64,000 bases of DNA from Methanomassiliicoccus sp. (GTDB taxonomy: Archaea > Thermoplasmatota > Thermoplasmata > Methanomassiliicoccales > Methanomassiliicoccaceae), in the NCBI GenBank assembly GCA_016109435.1, contig JAEILR010000020.1, positions 248,001-312,000 on the forward strand, read 5' to 3'. Numbering within the stretch: position 1 is the first letter of the stretch; each line of letters begins with the position of its first letter. Positions 33,016 through 40,723 of this stretch are shown here, in pieces. The translations under genes and the position numbers were made by a program. The notes under the pieces were generated by a model that was not told the DNA's origin, made no database searches, and saw only the letters and a program-made list of their open reading frames with translations.

Positions 33016-34152
33016 CTAATTAACGCCTCGGGTCTGGCCCCGCTCGGCCACCCTTACCTCCAGTACCCGCATGAGGTCCGAACGGCTGATGATGCCCACG
33101 ATGCGGTCCTGGTCCAGCACCACCAGCCTCCCGATGTTCTTACCCGACACCGCCTGTATGGCCTCCATGGCCGGGGTGTCGGGGGCGACGGTCATGACCT
33201 GGGGGGTCATCACCTGGCCGACCCTCACCACCAGATGCTGGTCCACGGGCACCTTCTGGGCATCCTGGAGGGTGACGATGCCCACCAGCCTACCTCCGTC
33301 CACCACCGGGTACCCCAGGTGCTTCTCGATCATCATCTTGTCCAGCAGGTCCCTGATGCTGGCCCCGGGGCCGATGGTCGAGACAGGAGAGGTCATCACC
33401 TGCCCAACGGTCACCCCGTCCAGGGCCTGGGAGATGAGGGTCCCCCGCTCCTCCTGCCCCGCTCCGATGTAGATGAACAGAGCAATTATGATGAGCCAGG
33501 GATTGAAGAAGATGAAACCCACCAGGGCCATGGCCAGCGCGACCATCTTTCCCACCTGCACGGCGATGGAGGTCGCCCGGGTGAACCCCAGTCTCTTGGC
33601 CAGAACGGCGCGCAGCACCCGGCCGCCGTCCATGGGGAACGCGGGGATGATGTTGAAGCCGGCGAGCAGGAGATTGTAGAAGCTGGTGAGCCCGACGGTG
33701 ATGGTGGCGATCTCCCACCCCAGCCCGGACATCCCGCTGAACAGGTACCACAGCGGAAGGAAGGCGAGGCCTATGGCGAAACTGGTGACCGGGCCGATGA
33801 GGGCCATGAGGCCCTCTCCCGGAGCGTCCTTGGGCTGATGCTCGATCTCCGAGGCCCCCCCGAACAGGAACAGGGTGATCCCCGAGATCCTGTATCCGTT
33901 GCGCAGGGCGACGTAGGAATGCGCCAGTTCATGGACCAGCACGGCAATGAAGAACAAGATCGTGGCCGACAGGCCCAGGGCCAGTTTCGCCCAGTCCGCC
34001 AACGGCAGGCCCCCGTAGCCCAGGGTGAACCCCAGCAGCGAGGTGCTGGCGAAGGCGAAGGAGAGGGCGAAGAGGGGGAGGATGAGCAGGAACGAAATGT
34101 GTATCTTTATCGGTATTCCCAGCAACCGCCCTATCTTCAACGAGCCCTTCAT
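33016..34152 (-). CDS. Site-2 protease family (M50) metalloprotease with two CBS domains
   Basis: 378 aa. Six hydrophobic helices carry the intramembrane zinc site: HELAHSYVA (HExxH, residues about 67-75) and the distal IIPAFPMDGGRVLRA (the D of NxxPxxPxDGG). The C-terminal 130 residues hold two CBS domains (VMTSPVSTIGPGASIRDLL; VMTPQVMTVAPDTPAMEAI, then GIISRSDLMRVL). Substrates are transmembrane regulators cleaved within the membrane. CBS domains suggest control by adenine nucleotides. Confidence 0.92.
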   Translation of the reverse strand: MKGSLKIGRLLGIPIKIHISFLLILPLFALSFAFASTSLLGFTLGYGGLPLADWAKLALGLSATILFFIAVLVHELAHSYVALRNGYRISGITLFLFGGASEIEHQPKDAPGEGLMALIGPVTSFAIGLAFLPLWYLFSGMSGLGWEIATITVGLTSFYNLLLAGFNIIPAFPMDGGRVLRAVLAKRLGFTRATSIAVQVGKMVALAMALVGFIFFNPWLIIIALFIYIGAGQEERGTLISQALDGVTVGQVMTSPVSTIGPGASIRDLLDKMMIEKHLGYPVVDGGRLVGIVTLQDAQKVPVDQHLVVRVGQVMTPQVMTVAPDTPAMEAIQAVSGKNIGRLVVLDQDRIVGIISRSDLMRVLEVRVAERGQTRGVN

Positions 34153-34195
34153 GCACTATTATTGTCGCTGTATATAGATAGCGTTTTATGCGGGC

Positions 34196-34957
34196 TCAAT
34201 GGCCCGCGGTGTGGAGCACCAGGCTCAGCCCGTACATGGTGGCTATTCCCAGGACGACCAGGGCGAAGGCCTTGTACTGAGTGTGCTCCTCGTGGAAGGC
34301 CTCCGGAAGGAGGTCGTATATTCCCACGTACATGAACGTCCCCCCGGCCAGGGCCAGGGGTATGCCCAGCTCGATCCCTTCCAGCCAGTCGATGAACGGA
34401 AAGGCGAACGCGGCGGCGATGGGGGTGATGAGGGAGAAAAGCAGCATGTACTTCAACCCCCTCCTCTTGTCGATATCGGCGAGGCGGAAAGTGGTGGACA
34501 GGGAGAACACGTCGATGGCCTTGTGCGCGAGGATCGCCAGGAACACGACGGTCCCGATCTCCTCCCCCAGCACGACGGCGACCCCCAGGGCGAAGCCGTC
34601 CATGACCGAGTGGACGCTCAGACCGATGAAGGCGGTGGTGCTGGTCAGGGAGTGGGAGTGCTCCACGGTATGATCGTCGCACTCGTCCTGGTGGCGATGC
34701 TGGATGATGATCTCGGCGAGCAGGATGGCGACGAAGCCGACCATCACCAGCATGAGCGCCTGCTCGATGTCCATCGCCTCCACGGCGTGGGGCACCAGTA
34801 TGAGGAAGGTCGCCCCGATGAACACCCCCGCGCTGAGGGCGGTCATCATGTGCAGCTGGTTCGATGTCCATCTGCCGAGAAAGGGCAGGCTTCCGCCCAA
34901 GAGCGATACGACTATGATCATGGCAGAATAAGCAGCTAGGAGCAACCAGGGTTCCAT
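34196..34957 (-). CDS. ZIP-family divalent metal transporter
   Basis: 253 aa, eight hydrophobic helices. The ZIP metal path is visible: HSVMDGFALGVA (helix 4, HxxxDG) and HKAIDVFSLS (helix 5, HK-x2-D). A His-rich cytosolic loop lies between helices 3 and 4 (QHRHQDECDDHTVEHSHS), as in zinc/iron ZIPs. A divergent cupin gene shares its promoter region, which contains an 11-bp inverted repeat. Confidence 0.9.
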   Translation of the reverse strand: MEPWLLLAAYSAMIIVVSLLGGSLPFLGRWTSNQLHMMTALSAGVFIGATFLILVPHAVEAMDIEQALMLVMVGFVAILLAEIIIQHRHQDECDDHTVEHSHSLTSTTAFIGLSVHSVMDGFALGVAVVLGEEIGTVVFLAILAHKAIDVFSLSTTFRLADIDKRRGLKYMLLFSLITPIAAAFAFPFIDWLEGIELGIPLALAGGTFMYVGIYDLLPEAFHEEHTQYKAFALVVLGIATMYGLSLVLHTAGH

Positions 34958-34984
34958 TATCCGATCCCATTCGGGGATAGAGGC

Positions 34985-35021
34985 ATGATTATTAAAAATT
35001 TGTGGATTTGTTAATAATCAT
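34985..35021. promoter_or_regulatory. Symmetric divergent promoter with 11-bp inverted repeat
   Basis: ATGATTATTAA (34985-34995) and TTAATAATCAT (35011-35021) are perfect inverse copies separated by 15 bases. Each arm contains a TATA-like element facing outward: minus strand toward the ZIP gene (ATG at 34957), plus strand toward the cupin gene (ATG at 35061). The repeat could be an operator for a dimeric metal regulator or simply twin promoters. Confidence 0.6.
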
Positions 35022-35060
35022 TCGTCAGGTTGAATAGGTGCGCGGACATATCACGTGCCC

Positions 35061-35402
35061 ATGAACCCCATCACCATGGAGAGCGGGGAGGGTCCCGCGG
35101 TCAAGAACCTGGAGGCCATGATCGAGTTCGCCCAGGAAGGGATCGTGTCCAAGACGTTCCTGGAACGTCCGGGGGTGAAGATTGTGCTGTTCTGCATGAC
35201 CAAGGGACAGAGCCTGTCCGAGCATACCTCCAGCATGCCCGCTACCATCCACGTGCTGAAGGGAACCGGAACGGTGACCCTGGGGAGCGAGAAGCATGCG
35301 TCCGCTCCGGGCACGTGGATCTACATGCCCCGGGAGCAGAAGCACGCGGTGGACGCGGAGGAGGACCTGGTATTCCTGCTGACGCTGTTCCGCAAGGGCT
35401 GA
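35061..35402 (+). CDS. Cupin-domain protein
   Basis: 113 aa from ATG at 35061 (GTG at 35055 possible). A single small cupin with LSEHTSSMPATIHVLKGTGTVTLG (motif 1) and PGTWIYMPREQKHAVDAEEDLVFLLTLF (motif 2). Motif 1 keeps one His (EH) and motif 2 one His (KH), enough for a metal site with Glu. Its stop is immediately next to that of the convergent cobO. Divergent from a ZIP metal transporter, so a metal-related role is suggested but not shown. Confidence 0.82.
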   Translation: MNPITMESGEGPAVKNLEAMIEFAQEGIVSKTFLERPGVKIVLFCMTKGQSLSEHTSSMPATIHVLKGTGTVTLGSEKHASAPGTWIYMPREQKHAVDAEEDLVFLLTLFRKG

Positions 35403-35945
35403 TCAGTGCTCGATGCCCGCCCGGGCCTGGACCCCCTTGGTGTACGGATGCTTAATGCACTTCATCTCCGTGACCAGGTCGGCCAGGTCGATGATCTCCG
35501 GGGGAGCGTACCTCCCGGTGATGACCAGCTCCACCCGGGGAGGGCGCTCCTTCACCAGGCGGACGAGGTCCTCGGTCCTCACCAGATCGAACCGGATGGA
35601 CACGTTCACCTCGTCCATGATGACCATGTCGTACCTGCCCGAGTGCAGGAGTTCCTTGGACTTGGCCAGGGCCGCCTGGGCGGCATCGATGTCCGCTTGG
35701 GTGACCTTGTCCTCGTGCACCAGGCAGTCCCGGCCCATGGGCAGCAGGGTCAGGTTGGGAAGGCTCTTCGAGATCTCGTACTCCCCGTAGAATTGGGGGG
35801 CCTTCATGAACTGCACCATGGCCACCTTCAGGCCGTTGCCCATTGCTCTAAGGGCCAGCCCCAGGGCGGCGGTGGTCTTCCCCTTCCCGTTGCCGGTGTA
35901 AACATGCACAAGTCCCAGCTTCTCCCGGATGTCCGCTTCGCTCAT
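35403..35945 (-). CDS. cobO: Cob(I)yrinic acid a,c-diamide adenosyltransferase
   Basis: 180 aa, CobO/BtuR/CobA type. It transfers the adenosyl group of ATP to the cobalt of reduced corrinoids. The P-loop VYTGNGKGKTTAALGLALRA is at residues about 14-33, followed by MVQFMKAP, DMVIMDEVNVSIRF (Walker B) and VELVITGRYAPPEIIDLADLVTEM, all family signatures. It is 14 kb from the main cbi operon but carries the same 17-bp palindrome in its promoter. Confidence 0.95.
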   Translation of the reverse strand: MSEADIREKLGLVHVYTGNGKGKTTAALGLALRAMGNGLKVAMVQFMKAPQFYGEYEISKSLPNLTLLPMGRDCLVHEDKVTQADIDAAQAALAKSKELLHSGRYDMVIMDEVNVSIRFDLVRTEDLVRLVKERPPRVELVITGRYAPPEIIDLADLVTEMKCIKHPYTKGVQARAGIEH

Positions 35946-35958
35946 CGTGATCGCTCCG

Positions 35959-35975
35959 TTGGATTATACATCCAA
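35959..35975 (-). promoter_or_regulatory. Corrinoid-regulon palindrome, cobO copy
   Basis: TTGGAT-TATAC-ATCCAA on the plus strand, 14-30 nt before the cobO start codon. The minus strand contains GTATAATCC inside the palindrome and CCTTTTAGG just upstream (about 35982-35990); either may be the TATA box, so in both cases the palindrome overlaps the core promoter or start site. The downstream neighbour on the other side is a gene end, so the element can only serve cobO. Confidence 0.7.
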
Positions 35976-35990
35976 TGAGTCCCTAAAAGG

Positions 35991-37223
35991 TTAACGGTGC
36001 CGAAGCACCGCGACGCTCGCCCTCGCCTTCCTCTTCTGTATGCCGGCGCGCACGACCCTGGCGAGGCTGGCCGCGGGGAGGTCCAGGAACTGGCGCACCT
36101 CTTCGGCCTGGTCGGGGAAGATGCTCTCGGACATGATGAGGCCGCAGAGCAGGGTCCTCTGGCCTTCGGTGAGGGTCTCGTCCGACCACGCTCCCAGGAT
36201 GGCGTCCTTGAGCGCCCCGCCCCTCTCCAGTTCCTCCCCCATGATGTCCTTCACCGCCCGGTCGTAGCACTCCAGTTTCTTCAGCGACCTCGCCCGCACC
36301 GCCGCGGCGGCGACAGCCCCGGCCCCCTGGCCGCAGGCGAAGGAGGGGAGAATGCCCTCGCCCACGAAGGCAAGGGTCTGTCCGGCGGCGTCCCCGGCGA
36401 ACAACACGTTCCCCCGAAGAGGTCCTCCCAGGAAGCCGGGGAGGGGGGCGTCCCCGCTCTTGACCTCCAGGACCTGGTCTAGATCGAAGTACTTGGACAC
36501 GATGGGGTTGCCGCCCGCCCATTCCAGGATGGTGGACCGCCTGCTCTCGTCCAGGCCAATGACCCCCAGGCCAACGTTGGCCCTCCTCGGCCCCTTGGGG
36601 ATTATCCACCCATACCCCAGGCCGACCTCCGGCTCCAGGAAGATCTGCATCCCCGGAGGGAGCTTGCTCTTGGCCACCATCTCGAACTCGATCCCCCGGG
36701 CCATGGCGTCGCTGGGATAGAGGGACAGGTCCATCATCTTGGCCACCGACGAGTGGGCCCCGTCGGCGGCGATGACCACCTTCGGCCGGACGACGACCTC
36801 CTCGCCCCGGTGCACCAGGGTCGCCATGCTCACTTTATCGTCCTTCATCTCCAGGGACGCCAGCCGGGTGTCCGCCTGTACGCTGGCCCCCGCCTCGGCG
36901 GCCCGGGCGGCGAGCAGCTTGTCGAATATCTTCCTCTCTAGGGTGACGCTCTTCCAGTACGGTTCCCTGGACGTGATCATGATGCGGCGGTCGAGGATGA
37001 ACCGGGTATGGTCCTGGACCGAGGCGATGGCCTGGGGCGGCACCCTGAGCTTGAGCTGGCGAATGAGCGACGCGCCCACCACTTCCCCGCACTGGACCGG
37101 GGTACCTATCTCCTTCTTCCGATCGATCAACAGGGTCTTGGCCCCGCCCTCCGCGGCGGCCGCGGCGGCCCCGCTGCCGGCCGGGCCGGCCCCTACCACA
37201 AGCACTTCCCAGTCCTTGTCCAT
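35991..37223 (-). CDS. Geranylgeranyl reductase family protein (2)
   Basis: About 410 aa from ATG at 37223 (MDKDWEVLVVG), behind ggtggtaag. FAD dinucleotide-binding VVGAGPAGSGAAAAAAEGG, the GGR-family motif PVQCGEVVGASLI, then FAGDAAGQTLAFVGEGILPSFACGQ (FAD ribityl contact). Archaeal GGRs saturate the isoprenoid chains of archaeol lipids or related prenyl compounds. A second family member ends one base before this gene starts, and a membrane protein precedes both in the same operon. Confidence 0.88.
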   Translation of the reverse strand: MDKDWEVLVVGAGPAGSGAAAAAAEGGAKTLLIDRKKEIGTPVQCGEVVGASLIRQLKLRVPPQAIASVQDHTRFILDRRIMITSREPYWKSVTLERKIFDKLLAARAAEAGASVQADTRLASLEMKDDKVSMATLVHRGEEVVVRPKVVIAADGAHSSVAKMMDLSLYPSDAMARGIEFEMVAKSKLPPGMQIFLEPEVGLGYGWIIPKGPRRANVGLGVIGLDESRRSTILEWAGGNPIVSKYFDLDQVLEVKSGDAPLPGFLGGPLRGNVLFAGDAAGQTLAFVGEGILPSFACGQGAGAVAAAAVRARSLKKLECYDRAVKDIMGEELERGGALKDAILGAWSDETLTEGQRTLLCGLIMSESIFPDQAEEVRQFLDLPAASLARVVRAGIQKRKARASVAVLRHR

Positions 37224-37224
37224 C

Positions 37225-38280
37225 TTACCACCCATATCTTCCCGAGGGACCGTAGGCCCCATATATCTCCCGCAGGTGCGGCCTGGTGAGGTATCCCCAG
37301 GCCAGGGACAGGGGGTTGGCGTTCAACCCCCTCGACGCTTCCTCGTACTCCAGGTCGCTCATCGACTCCAGCTTGCGGAACGCCCGCATGAACGTGCCCG
37401 AGGAGAACGGGGACCGGTCCCACCATCTCTGGTATGAACTCGGATCTCCCCACAGGACCGCCTCGGCCGCCCTCCTTCCGGACAGCATGGCCACGCGGAT
37501 GCCTCCGGCGGTCAGGGGATTGGTGAGCGCCCCGGCATCGCCGGTGAGGAGCACGTTCCCCTTTACCAATGTCCTCAGCCCGCCCATGGGGATGGGGCGC
37601 CGGTGGGTCTCCAGGACCTCCTCTCCCGCCAGTGAGTCGACCCCCCGGGGGAACCCGATGCGCGCGTTCTCCCCGGACGGGAACTCCCAGCGGTAGAAGC
37701 CCTTGTACCTCTCGGCCTGCAGGAAGGTGATGGTATCCTCCCTCACCTTACGCTTCACGATGTGCTGCTCGGTCCAGATCATGATCGGCGGAGCCTCGGT
37801 GAACAGCGTTCTGCGGATGACGGAGTTCGCCCCGTCGGCCGCCACCAGGTTCCTGGCCAGCACGCTGCGACCGGAGGTCATGGTCAGCAGGGTGCCCTTG
37901 CCCACGCTGGAAACCCGCTCCACGGCGTCATGGATCAGCTCCCCGCCCCTGCCGCGGTAGCGGTCCAGGACGCCCTTGAGGAACGCGGGACGGTCTAGGA
38001 TATAGCCGACCGCCTTGGCCTCCACGACCCTGCCCCCGGGCCACTCCTCTCGCATTCTGGTGATCCTGTTGACCACGTTGGTCGGGCCGAGGGGGGCGAG
38101 GTCCTTGAACGCGGCGCGGGATATGGCCTCCCCGCACATGCGGTGGTAGCGTGAATACTTGCCTTCGTCGAGGCGATCGATCATGAGGACATCGATGTCC
38201 GGCCGCTCTTCCTTGAGGAAGAAGCCTGCGGACGCTCCCGCTGGCCCCGCCCCCACGATGACCACGTCCCGCTCATCCAA
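37225..38280 (-). CDS. Geranylgeranyl reductase family protein (1)
   Basis: 351 aa from TTG at 38280, which overlaps the stop of the membrane protein gene; longer frames have implausible N-termini. The Rossmann motif is IVGAGPAGASAGFFL, the GGR substrate/FAD motif YHRMCGEAISRAAF, and the ribityl-binding segment LLTGDAGALTNPLTAGGIRVAM. It is shorter than a typical GGR and diverges from the adjacent paralogue, so the two probably act on different double bonds or substrates. Confidence 0.83.
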   Translation of the reverse strand: MDERDVVIVGAGPAGASAGFFLKEERPDIDVLMIDRLDEGKYSRYHRMCGEAISRAAFKDLAPLGPTNVVNRITRMREEWPGGRVVEAKAVGYILDRPAFLKGVLDRYRGRGGELIHDAVERVSSVGKGTLLTMTSGRSVLARNLVAADGANSVIRRTLFTEAPPIMIWTEQHIVKRKVREDTITFLQAERYKGFYRWEFPSGENARIGFPRGVDSLAGEEVLETHRRPIPMGGLRTLVKGNVLLTGDAGALTNPLTAGGIRVAMLSGRRAAEAVLWGDPSSYQRWWDRSPFSSGTFMRAFRKLESMSDLEYEEASRGLNANPLSLAWGYLTRPHLREIYGAYGPSGRYGW

Positions 38281-38938
38281 GGGCGGGGACCTCCTCTCTG
38301 TCGCTGAATGCCTCGATCGCGATGTATCCGAAGTCGAAGGCCAGGAAGGCAAAGAAGTACAGCAGCGACGGCAGCAGGCCCAGCAGACACAGTGCCAGGA
38401 CGCCGATCTTGAGGAAAGGCCGGTGATGGAAGAGCACTTCCCACCAGCGGTTCGCCCGGTCCACCCCGGGGAGGTCGTTCACCTTCTCGTCCAGGAAGGA
38501 CAGGGCCAGGACGATCGCCGCTCCCAGGACGCTGATGGTGCTGAACCCCAGCAGTAGGGAGCCAACCCCTATGGCCAGGGCGGTGCCGAAGCCGAGCTGG
38601 AAGGCGATGTTGTCATACTTCCCGGCCAGGAGCAGGGACAGGAGAATGCCCATGAATATCGTGGCGGAACCGGCATCGAAGGCCATGAGTAGGCCCATCC
38701 ACAGCCCCCCTGGGATCGCCAGCAGGATGGTCTTCCGCTTTGAGTATGAGTTCTCGTCGAACGCCTGGTCCCCGTATTTGATCAGCATGCCCAGGCCGAG
38801 GAATGAGAGAGGTACCACGATCCCATGCACGATCTCGATCCCGTGGAACAGATGCCCGTAGGCCCACGCGGCCATGGTCATCACTGCGGTGAGGGCGGTG
38901 AAGAAGAAAAAACGCCTGTTGGCCCCTGCCACGGTCAT
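38273..38938 (-). CDS. Integral membrane protein co-transcribed with geranylgeranyl reductases
   Basis: 221 aa with about seven hydrophobic helices and an N-terminal RRFFFFTALTAVMTMAAWAYGHLFHG. No enzyme motif such as the CDP-alcohol transferase or UbiA DDxxD is visible. The gene is first in the operon and its stop overlaps the TTG of the next gene by 8 bp. A role in membrane lipid modification is inferred only from position. Confidence 0.7.
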   Translation of the reverse strand: MTVAGANRRFFFFTALTAVMTMAAWAYGHLFHGIEIVHGIVVPLSFLGLGMLIKYGDQAFDENSYSKRKTILLAIPGGLWMGLLMAFDAGSATIFMGILLSLLLAGKYDNIAFQLGFGTALAIGVGSLLLGFSTISVLGAAIVLALSFLDEKVNDLPGVDRANRWWEVLFHHRPFLKIGVLALCLLGLLPSLLYFFAFLAFDFGYIAIEAFSDREEVPALG

Positions 38939-39355
38939 CCAACGGCCAATGACAAGGGGCCATTAAAGGGTTTGCCCGGTCCGGCCCTTTTCTTCAGGAG
39001 ATAAGGACCATCAGGCCGTGGGTCAGCCACATGCCAGCGCGGCGTACCGGCCCATGACAGGTCGGACAGCGCCCCGTGGGGGTACTATTCGACCCGTGCC
39101 TTCCCTTCATCAGCACGGCGGGGCTTGCCTTAAGCTCCCTGCGGGCGTACTGGGATAGCTCCTGATCGTGAACCGGCAGATTGTTGCTGTATATCGATGC
39201 GTTCGATATCATTTCCATCGATTGCTGGGAGAGCGCAGGAGGGTGATATCCCTTGTACCGCCGTACGACGGTAGTATTATACACACCTTAGCACGACATA
39301 CCATAACACGCTACCCGGCGGAACGGTTATCTCCGCCCTCTGAGATACTGTCCCG
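38939..39355. other. Intergenic region with weak minus-strand ORF and a 7-bp inverted repeat
   Basis: 417 bases. A minus-strand frame (38994-39218 from ATG at 39218, about 74 aa, with CPTCHG near its end) has no recognisable family and may be decayed or spurious. A TATA-like TATAATAC is at about 39274-39281 on the minus strand. ATCGATG (39193-39199) and CATCGAT (39216-39222) form an inverted repeat. The HTH_10 gene begins at 39356. Confidence 0.35.
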
Positions 39356-40042
39356 ATGCCCAACTACGAGGCCAGGCTGGACATCCGTCACAACTGTCCA
39401 TATTGTCATCTTACCGAGCGGTTCCCGGGGCTCAGGATCAGCTCATGGGACACCGCTAACACCCACGTGGCGGTGGTCACCAGCAGCGTCCCGGATGACC
39501 TCCGGGCGTTCGAGGAGGAGCTCGCCGGCTATCTTCCTTACGCCACCGTCAACCGCCAGTGCTGCGGCCTGGAGATCGTCATACAGAACCGGGACTGCGA
39601 TCCCGATTCGGTCACCGCCCTCATCGGCAGGCTGGACTGCTGGTGCGCCCATCCCACCGTGGCCGAGGGGGGCTGGGAGAAGTACCGCGTATATTCCTGG
39701 GACAAGGCCAACATCCTGAGGCTGGTCGGCCTGGTGCAGGAGCACGGGGGGATGGTGAGGCTGGAATCGATGCGCCAGATTCGCCTGCCGTCGTTCACCG
39801 GGGAGATGCTCGTCCCGGTGGAGAACCTGGTGGACGGCCTCACCGCGAAGCAGAGCGAGGTGCTGGTGCTGGCTTTGGAGAGGGGGTACTTCGAGAACCC
39901 CGCGCGCATCTCCGCCGACGAGATGGCCCGCCTGGCCGGGCTGTCCCGATCGACGTTCATGGAGCACCTGCGAAAGGCGGAGAACAAGCTGCTGGTCAAC
40001 GTGCTCCCGCTGCTGCGGATGACGTGCTGCGACCGTGATTAG
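39356..40042 (+). CDS. HTH_10 (bacterio-opsin activator-type) transcriptional regulator
   Basis: 228 aa. The N-terminal 160 residues are a sensor-like domain rich in Cys and aromatic residues (NCPYCHLTERFPG, NRQCCGLEIV, RLDCWCAHP). The CxxC and CC pairs could bind metal or sense redox. The C-terminal 55 residues are the HTH_10 domain: LTAKQSEVLVLALERGYFENP, then ISADEMARLAGLSRSTFMEHLRKAENKLL. Divergent from nothing obvious; it converges on the FMN flavoprotein gene with a 1-bp gap. Confidence 0.87.
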   Translation: MPNYEARLDIRHNCPYCHLTERFPGLRISSWDTANTHVAVVTSSVPDDLRAFEEELAGYLPYATVNRQCCGLEIVIQNRDCDPDSVTALIGRLDCWCAHPTVAEGGWEKYRVYSWDKANILRLVGLVQEHGGMVRLESMRQIRLPSFTGEMLVPVENLVDGLTAKQSEVLVLALERGYFENPARISADEMARLAGLSRSTFMEHLRKAENKLLVNVLPLLRMTCCDRD

Positions 40043-40043
40043 G

Positions 40044-40622
40044 TCACGGCGCGGCGAGCCGCTTGATCGCCCACGCCATGTTGGCACCCAGGTCCCTCAT
40101 CGTCCGCAACCCTTCCTCGTCTTTCTCGATGTCCCCCGGCCTTAGAGCGGTGATAACGTTCCAGTAAGATGATCCGACCACGATCATCTGGCCGATGAGG
40201 AAGAAGTTGTTGATCTCCTGGAAGGTGGCCAGCGCCCCGGCCCGGCGGTTCACCGCCACCGCCGCGCCGACCTTGCGCTTCAGCAGGTCCCCGTTGGCCC
40301 GGTTGACATAGCCGATGCGGTCGATGAACGCCTTGGTCTGCGCGCTCATGCTGCCGAAGTACACCGGCGAGGCGATGATGATCCCGTCAGCGGCGGCCAT
40401 CTTCTCCATCCACTCGTTCACCTTGTCGTCCTTGCGCTTGCACCTGCGGTCCTTCTTCTGCCCGCATACCCCGCAGGCCTGGCAAGGGGCGATGTCCTCC
40501 ACCCCCATCTGGACCAGCTCGGTCTCGATGCCCTCCCTGGCGATCTCTTCCAGGGCGACCTCCAGCGCGCGGTTGGTGTTGCCGTTCTTCCGCGGGCTTC
40601 CATTGAACGCGATGACCTTCAT
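40044..40622 (-). CDS. NADPH-dependent FMN reductase / iron-sulfur flavoprotein-like
   Basis: 192 aa flavodoxin-like fold. FMN phosphate loop NGSPRKNGNTNRAL (residues about 6-19) and the second loop SPVYFGSMSAQTKAFIDR. Four Cys lie in PCQACGVCGQKKDRRCKRK, close to the compact 4Fe-4S motif of archaeal iron-sulfur flavoproteins. This suggests a redox protein transferring electrons from ferredoxin in oxidative-stress or metabolic reactions. It is monocistronic. Confidence 0.87.
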   Translation of the reverse strand: MKVIAFNGSPRKNGNTNRALEVALEEIAREGIETELVQMGVEDIAPCQACGVCGQKKDRRCKRKDDKVNEWMEKMAAADGIIIASPVYFGSMSAQTKAFIDRIGYVNRANGDLLKRKVGAAVAVNRRAGALATFQEINNFFLIGQMIVVGSSYWNVITALRPGDIEKDEEGLRTMRDLGANMAWAIKRLAAP

Positions 40623-40693
40623 GCATCGGGGAGCGGCAGGGTCGTATATGTGCTCTCCCGCCCCTTAATACGCACATATCTGCTCAACAATGC

Positions 40694-40700
40694 TTTAATA
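40694..40700 (+). promoter_or_regulatory. TATA box of the trp operon (leaderless trpE)
   Basis: TTTAATA, centred 27 nt before the trpE ATG, so the mRNA probably starts at the codon itself. Between them lies tgtagtttattgtacc, with two TGTA-containing half-sites. This loosely recalls the TGTACA boxes bound by TrpY in Methanothermobacter but is too weak to call an operator. Confidence 0.55.
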
Positions 40701-40723
40701 TGTAGTTTATTGTACCTTTTCGT

